Origin: Nocardia salmonicida NBRC 13393
GTDB lineage: Bacteria; Actinomycetota; Actinomycetes; Mycobacteriales; Mycobacteriaceae
Direction: 5' to 3'
Assembly: GCF_001613085.1 (NCBI RefSeq)
Contig: NZ_BDBR01000001.1
Location: 1-64,000, forward strand
Length of the DNA stretch: 64,000 nucleotides
Every line of letters begins with the position of its first letter. Positions within the stretch are counted from its first letter, which is position 1. Below, one piece after another: positions 8,205 to 15,939 of this stretch. The notes under the pieces were generated by a model, which ran no database searches, was not told the DNA's origin, and saw only the letters and a list, made by a program, of their open reading frames with translations. The position numbers and the translations under genes are program-made.

Positions 8205-8325
8205 TCGTTTGCCACCCGGGCTATTCGGTGTGAATCCGCAGCGTTCGGCGAGCCTTTGAGATGCGAGGTTGTCGGGGGCGCAGGTCAGTTCCAGTCGCGC
8301 GATGGCGAGGTCGTGATCGCCCGCT
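8205..8325 (-). pseudogene. GNAT acetyltransferase C-terminal fragment
   Basis: On the leftward strand a segment reads LAIARLELTCAPDNLASQRL followed by AERCGF. This is the acetyl-CoA-binding and final beta region of RimJ/RimL-like N-acetyltransferases. The N-terminal half is missing and the surrounding frame is not otherwise family-like. It abuts the truncated DUF6653-like gene, so both appear cut at the same junction. Confidence 0.5.
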
Positions 8326-8567
8326 ACATTCGGGAACCGAGCATCGAGGTATCGCGGATGCCGCGATGCTGTGGCAGCGCTCGACGGATCGACAGAGGGC
8401 AGGTCGCTCGCCCAGAAATCGGCTGGCGCATAGGTTTTCGCCGCACCAGTGTTCATCGCGCGAGGTCGCGACGACGAACTGGTTACAACTGCTGACAGAT
8501 TTTCGGTGATCACCGTCCTCGCAACAAGATCAGAAATAGCTGAAAACCGACCAGAAACAGACGATAC

Positions 8568-8597
8568 CGGACAAAAACGGACTGGGATTTCATTGCC
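8568..8597 (+). repeat. Upstream element shared with the decayed ice-binding copy
   Basis: CGGACAAAAACGGA-N9-CATTGCC occurs here and, with identical spacing, at 11892-11921. Each copy lies about 100 bp ahead of a TIG-domain gene. GATCAGAAA also precedes both. It is probably the promoter region of the duplicated unit. Confidence 0.65.
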
Positions 8598-8692
8598 GAA
8601 GTGCCTGCCGGAGAGGGGTAATGGTATCAGCGGCAAATCAAACGGAAAATCCGTGCTGCTGAAATAATTCCTTCCACTCGGAAAGTAACGAA

Positions 8693-10063
8693 ATGGCACC
8701 TGTAATCACCTCGCTGAACCCCTCTTTCGGACCTCCAGCGGGTTTCAATTCCGTAGTAATCACCGGCTCCGGATTCGCCAACGTCGGTCCGATCAGTGTC
8801 CTGTTCGGTTCGACGGCAACGACATTCACGATCGACTCCGATACGCAACTCACGGCCATCGTCCCGCCCGGAACCGGCACGGTGAACGTCACCGTGAAGG
8901 TTCTGCTGGACGGCACGAGCAACCCGGTGCCCTACACCTATGGGGTCCCCGCTCCTACCTTGACCAGCGTCAATCCGAGTTCGGGATCGGCGGCCGGCGG
9001 GACGACCGTCGTGCTCACCGGGACGAACCTGACCGGAGTCACGGCGGTGAGTTTCGGTGGAACACCGGCAACCTCGTTCACGGTCAACTCCTCGACGCAG
9101 ATCACGGCGGTGACCCCTGCCAATGCGGCGGGGGCGGTCCAGGTCACTGTCACCGCTCCCGGCGGGACCAGTAACGGCGTCGCGTTCACCTATATCGCGG
9201 TGCCCACCTTGATCAGCGTCGTTCCGAGCTCGGGCCCGCCCAGCGGTGGGACAGTGGTAGTCCTCACCGGCACAGGCTTGACCGGCGCCACCGCGGTAAG
9301 TTTCGGCGGCACCCCTGCGACCCTGTTCGCTGTCACCAGCCCCACCCAGATCACCGTCCTCGCCCCAGCTCACGCGGCGGGGACAGTGCAGGTCACCGTC
9401 ACCACCCCTGGCGGAACCAGCAACGGTCTCGCATTCACCTACGTTTCGGGTCTGCTGCCGGTCAATGTCGGCACTGCCTCGTCTTTCGCGGTGCTGGGTG
9501 CCGCGACGGTCACCAACACCGGAGCCACGGCAATCACCGGTGACCTGGGTGTCAGCCCGGGAACCTCGATCACCGGATTCCCGCCGGGAACGGTGACCAG
9601 CGGAGTGATCCACGCCGGGGACGCGACTGCGGCGCAGGCACACGCTGATCTGCAGGCCGCCTACCTCGACGCGGCGGGACGGTTACCCACCGCACCCATC
9701 ACCACCGATCTCGGGGGACAAACCCTGACTTCGGGGGTGTACAACGCAGTTGCCGGGATCGGTCTCAACGGCACCGTCACCCTCGACGGGCAAGGAAATC
9801 CGAACGCGGTGTTCATCTTCCAGGCCGCGACGACGCTGATCACCGGGGCCAGCAGCGCCGTGACTCTCATCAACGGTGCCACTGCGGCCAATGTGTTCTG
9901 GCAGGTCGGCAGCTCGGCCACGCTGGGCACCAGCACCGACTTCGTCGGCACCATCCTGGCCTTCACCTCGGTCACCGTGACCGGCGGCACCACCGCGGAC
10001 GGGAGGATCCTGGCCCTCAACGGCGCAATCACCCTCGACACCAACACCATCGCTCTCCCCTGA
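8693..10063 (+). CDS. TIG-repeat protein with ice-binding (DUF3494) domain
   Basis: A 456-aa protein with three IPT/TIG immunoglobulin-like repeats (residues about 1-83, 87-168 and 170-250; each with an SLNPSFGPP- or SVNPSSGSA-like start). A DUF3494 ice-binding beta-helix follows from about 255 to the end, marked by ASSFAVLGAATVTNTGATAI, NAVFIFQAATTLI and ADGRILALNGAITLDTNTI. Ser, Thr and Gly are abundant. There is no signal peptide, which is odd for a domain normally found outside the cell; export may use another route or an upstream start has been lost. GGAAAG precedes the ATG. Family members bind ice or act as adhesins. A perfect hairpin terminator follows. Confidence 0.9.
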   Translation: MAPVITSLNPSFGPPAGFNSVVITGSGFANVGPISVLFGSTATTFTIDSDTQLTAIVPPGTGTVNVTVKVLLDGTSNPVPYTYGVPAPTLTSVNPSSGSAAGGTTVVLTGTNLTGVTAVSFGGTPATSFTVNSSTQITAVTPANAAGAVQVTVTAPGGTSNGVAFTYIAVPTLISVVPSSGPPSGGTVVVLTGTGLTGATAVSFGGTPATLFAVTSPTQITVLAPAHAAGTVQVTVTTPGGTSNGLAFTYVSGLLPVNVGTASSFAVLGAATVTNTGATAITGDLGVSPGTSITGFPPGTVTSGVIHAGDATAAQAHADLQAAYLDAAGRLPTAPITTDLGGQTLTSGVYNAVAGIGLNGTVTLDGQGNPNAVFIFQAATTLITGASSAVTLINGATAANVFWQVGSSATLGTSTDFVGTILAFTSVTVTGGTTADGRILALNGAITLDTNTIALP

Positions 10064-10087
10064 GTCGATGATTCACTGAAAGGACAG

Positions 10088-10130
10088 GTCCCTGGGCCGC
10101 GTGCTCTTCGGCATGCGGCCCAGGGACTTT
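10088..10130 (+). terminator. Strong hairpin terminator
   Basis: A perfect 13-bp stem, GTCCCTGGGCCGC / GCGGCCCAGGGAC (10088-10100, 10115-10127), with a 14-nt loop and TTT after it, 25 bp past the ice-binding gene. Confidence 0.85.
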
Positions 10131-10538
10131 CAGGTTTACCAGCCGCTGGTCTGTCCACCCTTGATTAATGCTTGTTGGGTACACCTGACAATCGTTCACG
10201 AGAAACAAATCTTTTTATTCCGCCGAATGTGACGCGGACACGGAAACCGTGGTGGCTGACCACCTGGTGACAGGGCTGATCGAAACAGCGACTCGACGAG
10301 GGGCGCCCTTCTCTCGATAGTGAGGTGAGATGTCCACTTTCGACGACTATTTGCCGCGAGGTAAATGCCCTATCAAAATTGCTGATCAGATGCTGCCGAC
10401 CTCGATGTCGAGTGGCTCGAAACGATATGTGGGCGGACTCGCATCACGCGATGTCGCCCCGAGAAAGGTTTGAAATCCGGAGTGTGTGCGGATCTGGTCA
10501 CAAGGGATCCGCGCGAAAATCGAGGAGGATAGCAATCA
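10131..10538. other. Relatively AT-rich intergenic region
   Basis: About 400 bp with lower GC than its surroundings. One short frame, 10330-10473 (47 aa, GTGAGGTGAG before its ATG), is the only candidate gene. Its codon third positions are not GC-biased, so it is left uncalled. The end contains GAGGAGG, the ribosome binding site of the amidase. Confidence 0.4.
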
Positions 10539-11600
10539 ATGAGCAAACCCATCTACACCGAGCTCGATAGGCTCGGCAATTCCCGTTCTCAGCGGTGGGG
10601 AGCGCGCATCACGAACTTCCTGCTACACACTCAGGAAGGCAACGGCACCGCTGAATCGCTCGCCGCCTATCTCGGCAACGGTGCCAACGGCGTGTCCTAC
10701 CATTACACGCTCGCGGACCGGATCGTCTGCGACGTGGTCGACACCGACTTCGCGTCGTGGTCGGTGCTCGATGCCAACAGCCACACGATCAACCTGTGCT
10801 TCGCGGGCAGCCGCGCGAGCTGGACCAAGGCCGAGTGGCTCGCGATCGAGGACGATATCCGGATCGCCGCCTGGCTGGCGGTCGAGGACGCGAAGAAGTA
10901 CCGGTTCAGTACGGACGTGATCGCGCCGCCGTACGCACACCGGGACGGCATCTCCGATCACAAGTACGTGACCGAGTGCCTCGGCATCGGAACCCACACC
11001 GACGTCGGCTACAACTTCCCGTGGCGCGAATTCGATTCCCACGTCAGAGAATTCGCGAGTGGCACACCCGCCGCACCGCCTCGCCCGCCCGCCATCGACA
11101 TCGTCGCCGCCACCACACCATGGCTCGGCAAGCGGATCACCGCGGGGGAGGAGCCGACCCGGGACGGCGTCGGTCGGTTCGCGAAGTTCGAGTTCGGCTA
11201 TGCCTACTGGCATCCGTCCACCGGCGCGTACGCGATTCCTACACCCCTGTTCGCGAAACTCGCCGAGCTGGATTGGGAGAACGGCCCGCTCGGTTACCCG
11301 ATCACCGTGTCGACGGAGCTGCCGGATGGCCTTGTCCAAGGTTTCCAGGGCGGTGCCCTGTACTTCCGCGTCGGTCACGAAACGGTGTGGATCCACGGTG
11401 TGATCCGCGAACGCTGGAACCGCACTGGTTTCGAGAGCGGCCGGTTCGGCTGGCCGGTCCGCGACGAGCAGCTGCTCGAGGGCGGCGAGGCGTTCCAGCA
11501 GTTCGACAAGGGGCGGATCTTCTGGGCCGGTCGCCGCGACACCATCGCCTTACTGGACGCGGAAGGTCCCGACATTCCCGTCTCGGACCACGGGGGTTAG
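10539..11600 (+). CDS. N-acetylmuramoyl-L-alanine amidase with LGFP repeats
   Basis: A 353-aa peptidoglycan hydrolase. Residues 1-165 form an amidase_2 (PGRP-like) domain: FLLHTQEGN and VSYHYTLAD supply zinc-binding and active-site histidines, and a later YAHRDGISDHKYVTEC gives the third. The rest has LGFP-type repeats (GPLGYPITV, RFGWPVRDE with FQQFDKGRIFWA), which tether proteins to the mycolyl-arabinogalactan wall. The domain order is like actinophage lysin A amidases and phage-derived host enzymes. No signal peptide is visible, which also fits a phage-type origin. GAGGAGG lies before the ATG. It sits between the intact and the decayed ice-binding genes. Confidence 0.88.
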   Translation: MSKPIYTELDRLGNSRSQRWGARITNFLLHTQEGNGTAESLAAYLGNGANGVSYHYTLADRIVCDVVDTDFASWSVLDANSHTINLCFAGSRASWTKAEWLAIEDDIRIAAWLAVEDAKKYRFSTDVIAPPYAHRDGISDHKYVTECLGIGTHTDVGYNFPWREFDSHVREFASGTPAAPPRPPAIDIVAATTPWLGKRITAGEEPTRDGVGRFAKFEFGYAYWHPSTGAYAIPTPLFAKLAELDWENGPLGYPITVSTELPDGLVQGFQGGALYFRVGHETVWIHGVIRERWNRTGFESGRFGWPVRDEQLLEGGEAFQQFDKGRIFWAGRRDTIALLDAEGPDIPVSDHGG

Positions 11601-12026
11601 AAGTCTTGGCCCAGGTTCGAGCGCGGGCAGACCGAGGAAGGCGCATCGGGCGACGCCTGAACGCATCGCCCGGTGCTTCCGGGGGATCTGAGGTCGGCCG
11701 CACACGGCACGGAGCCTGCCGAATCCGCGATAGTACTGGGCGACAACAGGATCGGCGGCCATCTGGTACCTGACGACGGCCGTCGCAGCACACGTATGTC
11801 GAGCGACGCCGTGTCACGAATCGCCTCTGAGGCAATGTCGGGCGGGACGTGATCTCGCCGCGCCGACGACTTTCCGGTAGCGATCAGAAAACGGACAAAA
11901 ACGGAACGTCGATGCATTGCCTGTGTGTCGGTCCGGTGTGTTAATGGAAGTACCGGGGGGCTGCTCCATCGACAAGCACCTCTCGGTTCGGGGAAATCGT
12001 CATCATCAGGAAAAGGAGGCAGCGCC
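11601..12026. other. Intergenic region with second copy of the ice-binding upstream element
   Basis: No gene was recognised in the first 280 bp. The element CGGACAAAAACGGA-N9-CATTGCC is at 11892-11921, and a good ribosome binding site (AAAAGGAGG) lies at the end, ahead of the remnant TIG gene. Confidence 0.55.
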
Positions 12027-12197
12027 ATGTCTGCCATCACCGCCTCTGCGCCGACCTCGGGTCCGGCCACCGGCGCCGCGAGCGTGGCGATCACCGGTAC
12101 CGACTTCGGGTGGCCGACCGCGACGCGATTCGGTAGCACCGCAACCCCGTTCACCATCGAGTCGGCCACGCAGAGCACCGCCATCGCTCTCCCCTGA
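12027..12197 (+). pseudogene. Internally deleted copy of the TIG/ice-binding gene
   Basis: A 56-codon frame. It opens like a TIG repeat (ITASAPTSGPATGAASVAIT, then FGSTATPFTIESATQ) and jumps straight to AIALP-stop, the same last residues as the 456-aa protein at 8693-10063. The final 17 bases, CCATCGCTCTCCCCTGA, are identical in both. The upstream element and ribosome binding site are kept, so this is a duplicated gene that lost about 1.2 kb of its middle. It might still be translated as a 56-aa peptide. Confidence 0.75.
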
Positions 12198-12337
12198 ACG
12201 GATGCCGGCGCTGCCTACAGCCACATCGGAGGCCGCGCTGGTCCGGCCGTCGGTGACAACCGGGTGGCACGTCGCTCGTCGGACCGCGAGCGGCGGGGCG
12301 TTCATGGACGTGGATCAGCAGGGGGGAGGAACTTTCG

Positions 12338-13270
12338 GTGCAGACCATGCTGAAAATGCTGCTGGCAGAACGACAGCTCAAGACTCATTCGGATTTCATG
12401 GTCGCCTATGACAGATGTGCCGCGCAACTGGATCCCCCGGTCCCACCGGGATACGGCCCGGCGAAAGCGCAGTATTACCAATGGTTGTCGGGCCGGATGG
12501 TCGGGCTGCCCCGCGACTATCATCGCCGGGTCCTGGAACGAATGTTTCCCGGCTGGACCATCGAGAGACTGTTCCAGATTGTCGATTCCCCCTCGGCGGA
12601 CGAGCGCGCTTTCCAGCCCTCCGCCCCGATCGACAGCAAGCTGGCCGCATTCCTCGGTGCCGATATGGTTACCCGAGGTGTGACGCTGGTGTATCCCACC
12701 CGGCGCGATGCGGTGGTCGTGGTCCCGGAGAACGACCTCCGGGGGCTGCTCTACGTTTCCGCACTCCTGCAGCACCACACCGGTATTCGCGTGGACTTCT
12801 GCGGTGACGGGGAGGCCGCCGCGCACACCGACCGCGCGTACATCGGTTTCGGGCTCGGCACCGTGCCTTCACCCCCGGGAGGTGCCACCCGTCGGTTGTT
12901 CACGGTGTCGACAACTGATCCGGCAATCGGGCCTGTCGTCGAACACCTCGAGCTGAGCGACGGCACCCGGTACGACTCCAATGGCAAGCACCACATCGGC
13001 TTCCTCGCCCGGATCCGGCCGAGCCCCGGCCTACATCCCGATCGGTACTGGTTCCTCTGTGCCGGTCTCGCGCCCCGGGGCGCCGCCGGAGCGGGCTGGT
13101 TTCTCGCCAACCATTGGAGTTCCCTCCATCAGTGGGCGGGCGCGAACGAATTCGTCGCCGTTCTCGCCATCCGCAGGTACTCCGACCAGACCTCCGGCCT
13201 GGAAAAGCTGATCCTCGGCTCACCGGACGGGGAATCCCGAGAGCAGCCGACCGCAGGCATCGGCGACTGA
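12338..13270 (+). CDS. Conserved actinobacterial protein, putative regulator
   Basis: A 310-aa cytosolic protein of unknown function, GTG start with GGGAGGAA before it. The N-terminal 75 residues (YGPAKAQYYQWLSGRMVGLP, then YHRRVLERMFPGWTIERLF) match a module common at the N-termini of Nocardia and Rhodococcus HTH-like proteins. It seems to be a small DNA- or nucleotide-sensing domain. The remaining 200 residues are alpha/beta (AVVVVPENDLRGLLYVSALL; DRAYIGFGLG). No catalytic motif was recognised. It lies alone between the decayed TIG gene and the convergent sulfatase. Confidence 0.75.
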   Translation: MQTMLKMLLAERQLKTHSDFMVAYDRCAAQLDPPVPPGYGPAKAQYYQWLSGRMVGLPRDYHRRVLERMFPGWTIERLFQIVDSPSADERAFQPSAPIDSKLAAFLGADMVTRGVTLVYPTRRDAVVVVPENDLRGLLYVSALLQHHTGIRVDFCGDGEAAAHTDRAYIGFGLGTVPSPPGGATRRLFTVSTTDPAIGPVVEHLELSDGTRYDSNGKHHIGFLARIRPSPGLHPDRYWFLCAGLAPRGAAGAGWFLANHWSSLHQWAGANEFVAVLAIRRYSDQTSGLEKLILGSPDGESREQPTAGIGD

Positions 13271-13304
13271 TTCGAAAAGGTCTGTTGCCGAGAGCCATCG
13301 CTGG

Positions 13305-14831
13305 TCACCGGCAGGAGCGTCCGGTGCAGGTGGTCAGTTCACCGAGTCGGTGGTCGAGGTCGGTGACGATGTCGGCGTGGGCTGCGCGGCCTTGAGGGGT
13401 TTTGATGAGGTTGGTGAGTTGGTAGGGGTCGGCCTGCAGGTCGTAGAGTTCGTATTCGCGCTGGTCGAGGGGGCGTTCTCGGTCGTACCAGCGTACGTAG
13501 AGGTACCGGCGGTTGCGCACGGCGCTCCAGGACGGCATGTCGAGTGCGTACATGACGGGGGTGTCGGTGCCGGGGATTTGTTCCTGGGCGATTCCGTTGC
13601 GGCCGTTGTCGCCGTTGCCACCGTATTCGGCGGCGAAATCGGTGCGCCAGCCGGTGGTGTCGCCGGACAGTACGGGGGTCAGGGACCGGCCGTCGACCTG
13701 GTCAGGGATGGGGATGTCCGCCCAGTCGTAGAGGGTGGGTGCGAGGTCGATCGACAGGGCCATGGCGTCACTGCGTCCGGGGCGGATACCGGGGCCGCTG
13801 ATCGCGAGGGGCACTCGCAGGGATTCTTCGTAGGGGGCCATTTTCTGGGTGAGGCGGTGGGCGCCGAGGCTGTAGCCGTTGTCGGAGGTGAAGATCAGGT
13901 AGGTGTTGTCGAGTTCGCCGGTTCGTTCGAGGGTTTCGACGATTCCGGCGACCATCTCGTCGAGTGATTTGAGAGCGCCGAGGCGGTTGGTGTAGTCGAT
14001 GTCGTTGGTCGCGGCGATGGTCGCGGCCCTCGCGTCGGCGGTGTCGATCAGCCATGAGGGTTTGTCGGACACGTCGGGTTCTTGATAGTTCGGTGACCGC
14101 GGGGCGGGGGTGGGCTGGGTACCGGTCAGGTGGCGGGGTGCGGGCGGGATCGGGAAGTGGGGGGAGGTGGAGGCGGCGTACCAGAAGAACGGCTGCCCGG
14201 AGGCGGCGGCGTCTGTGAGGAACCGCTCGGACTTGGCGCGGATCACGTCGGTTTGGTAATCGGCCGGTGCCACACCGTATTTCACGCGGGTCCCGTTTTC
14301 GTTGAGGGTGTAGTTGTAGCCGGAGTACAGGAAGTTGTCGACTCCGGCGTTCCAGTCGTCCCAGCCGGGCGGGATGTGGCCGGGGTCGTGTTCGAGGCCG
14401 TTGAGGTACTTCCCGGCCATGCCGGTGCGGTATCCGGCGTCGTGCAGGGTGGTGGCGATGGTGTGGGATTCGTTGCCGCCCGCGCGGAAGGCGTCGAAGC
14501 CACCGACCTCGCCGGCGTTGGTGAGGACGCCGGTGTTGTGCCCGTATTCGCCGGTCAGGATGGAAGCGCGGGCCGCGCAGCAGATCGGCATCGGCGCGAA
14601 GCCGTCGGTGAACTCCACGCCGCGGTCACGGATCAGTGCCGCGGTGCGCGGCATCGCCTGCCACACCGGGGTGGTGACCGCGTCCAGGTCGTCGGCCAGG
14701 ATCATCACCACGTTCGGCCGCTGGTCTTCGGCCACCGGCGAGGCCGACGCCGTGGAGAGGTACCCGGTCACCGTGAGCAGGACCGCGGCCGCCGCGGTCA
14801 GGGAACGATGCGACAAGCGACGTGCGCGCAT
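13305..14831 (-). CDS. Secreted sulfatase (formylglycine type)
   Basis: A 508-aa arylsulfatase-family hydrolase. The N-terminus (MRARRLSHRSLTAAAAVLL) is a signal peptide ending at about ASA. RPNVVMILADDLD gives the first metal ligands. PICCAARASILTG is the active-site signature, in which the Cys to be converted to formylglycine is followed by the rarer CxAxR instead of CxPxR. GKYLNG and FTSDNG complete the site. ATG 14831 is taken because GAGGAGAAA precedes it; a longer frame upstream has no signal peptide logic. It needs a formylglycine-generating enzyme encoded elsewhere. It would release sulfate outside the cell. Confidence 0.9.
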   Translation of the reverse strand: MRARRLSHRSLTAAAAVLLTVTGYLSTASASPVAEDQRPNVVMILADDLDAVTTPVWQAMPRTAALIRDRGVEFTDGFAPMPICCAARASILTGEYGHNTGVLTNAGEVGGFDAFRAGGNESHTIATTLHDAGYRTGMAGKYLNGLEHDPGHIPPGWDDWNAGVDNFLYSGYNYTLNENGTRVKYGVAPADYQTDVIRAKSERFLTDAAASGQPFFWYAASTSPHFPIPPAPRHLTGTQPTPAPRSPNYQEPDVSDKPSWLIDTADARAATIAATNDIDYTNRLGALKSLDEMVAGIVETLERTGELDNTYLIFTSDNGYSLGAHRLTQKMAPYEESLRVPLAISGPGIRPGRSDAMALSIDLAPTLYDWADIPIPDQVDGRSLTPVLSGDTTGWRTDFAAEYGGNGDNGRNGIAQEQIPGTDTPVMYALDMPSWSAVRNRRYLYVRWYDRERPLDQREYELYDLQADPYQLTNLIKTPQGRAAHADIVTDLDHRLGELTTCTGRSCR

Positions 14832-14941
14832 TGAGTTTCTCCTCGAGAGGTGTGTTGTGGCATCTGATGGTCGACTCGGATGCCTCTCGCCCTGGTAACA
14901 CGACCACTTGACGGATCTGTACAAACCCGGCATCTGTGGGT

Positions 14942-14960
14942 TAATATTAGGCTAGCCTCA
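14942..14960. promoter_or_regulatory. IdeR/DmdR-like iron box
   Basis: TAATATTAGGCTAGCCTCA agrees with the iron-box consensus TTAGGTTAGGCTAACCTAA at 13-14 of 19 positions, including the central TTAGGCTA and CCT. It lies in the divergent promoter region of the sulfatase and the bfd gene, 53 bp before bfd. Iron control of bfd is well established in other bacteria. Confidence 0.6.
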
Positions 14961-15012
14961 CCGAACATTGGGAAGGCTACTTCCATCCCGAGCTTGTCCG
15001 GAGAGGCCGCCC

Positions 15013-15222
15013 GTGTACGTCTGCAACTGTTTCGCGGTGACCGAGGAGGACGTCCGCCGACACATCGCCGACGGCGCGTGCACACCTCGAAGGATCGCCA
15101 CGGCGTGCAAAGCGGGCACTGATTGCGGATCGTGCGTGCGCCGTATCCAAGCGCTGCTCGCCCGCACCGCCTTGCACCGCGAGTACGAATCCGGAGCCGA
15201 GAACCTCGACGAGGTTGCTTAG
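15013..15222 (+). CDS. bfd: Bacterioferritin-associated ferredoxin
   Basis: A 69-aa [2Fe-2S] protein that donates electrons to bacterioferritin to release stored iron. Four cysteines have the Bfd pattern: YVCNCF at residues 4 and 6 and TDCGSC near 37-40, with the VTEEDVRRHI helix between. The length is typical. GTG at 15013 is the start. Its 3' end overlaps the convergent bfr gene by 4 bp, and an iron box lies upstream, so it is likely induced under iron limitation. Confidence 0.93.
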   Translation: MYVCNCFAVTEEDVRRHIADGACTPRRIATACKAGTDCGSCVRRIQALLARTALHREYESGAENLDEVA

Positions 15223-15698
15223 GTGTTGGGCTGCTCGATCAGCTGCGCGATATAGAGCGGTTCGCCGAGCTTCTCCACCAGCTCCAATTGCGTATCCAGG
15301 TAGTCGATGTGGTGCTCCTCATCAGCGAGGATCGACTCGAAGATATTGGCGGAGGTGATATCTCCCTTGGTGCGCATCACCTCTATCCCACGCCGCAGCC
15401 GGTCGATGGCCTCCACTTCGACCTCTCGGTCGGCCTGGAACATCTCGGTCACGGTCTGCCCCACACGAACATGGAACAGCCGCTGATAGTTGGGCAGACC
15501 GTCCAGGAACAGGATCCGGTCGGTCAGGAGCTCCGCGTGCTTCATCTCGTCGAAGGACTCGGAGCGGGTGTACTTGGCGAGCTTGGTCCAGCCGAAATTT
15601 TCTTGCATCTTCGCGTGCAGGAAGTACTGGTTGATCGCGGTCAACTCCGCGGTCAACTGCTCGTTCAGAAACTCGATCACTTCAGGATCGCCTTGCAT
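15219..15698 (-). CDS. bfr: Bacterioferritin
   Basis: A 159-aa haem-containing ferritin that stores Fe(III). Ferroxidase ligands are in place: Glu18, Glu51, His54 and the late DEEHHIDYL pair; Met52 is the axial haem ligand. GGAGTT precedes the ATG at 15698. It is tail-to-tail with bfd with 4 bp shared, so the two mRNAs would overlap and may be expressed under opposite iron conditions. No iron box is obvious in its own upstream 240 bp. Confidence 0.96.
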   Translation of the reverse strand: MQGDPEVIEFLNEQLTAELTAINQYFLHAKMQENFGWTKLAKYTRSESFDEMKHAELLTDRILFLDGLPNYQRLFHVRVGQTVTEMFQADREVEVEAIDRLRRGIEVMRTKGDITSANIFESILADEEHHIDYLDTQLELVEKLGEPLYIAQLIEQPNT

Positions 15699-15939
15699 GG
15701 GCCGAACTCCTTCCGGAAACGAATCGGGGCGATGCGCATCATCGCAGCGCGGCCGGGCGCAGTCCAGTAAGTCCACACTTGGTCGCGGCCGCGAGTTCTC
15801 TCCGACACGCGCGGTAATCACCCGATTCGCAAGCCCTTTCGATGCTCATCGACCAACCGCGATCTCGAGATCCGAAGTGGGCACGCGATCAACGCGACAT
15901 CCGTTACCGAGGCAAATTTCCTGGAGGAGGCACTAGCCA

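Noticed and set aside
8627..9643. 338-codon leftward frame opposite the TIG/ice-binding gene
   Set aside because: Arg/Gly/Asp-rich repeat pattern that simply mirrors the TIG repeats; the rightward frame has real domains.
10330..10473. 47-codon frame with a fair ribosome binding site
   Set aside because: Third codon positions lack the usual GC bias and no family or coupling supports it; left as a remark only.
13350..14834. Long Gly/Val-rich rightward frames opposite the sulfatase
   Set aside because: Antisense shadows; the sulfatase frame has a signal peptide and all active-site motifs.
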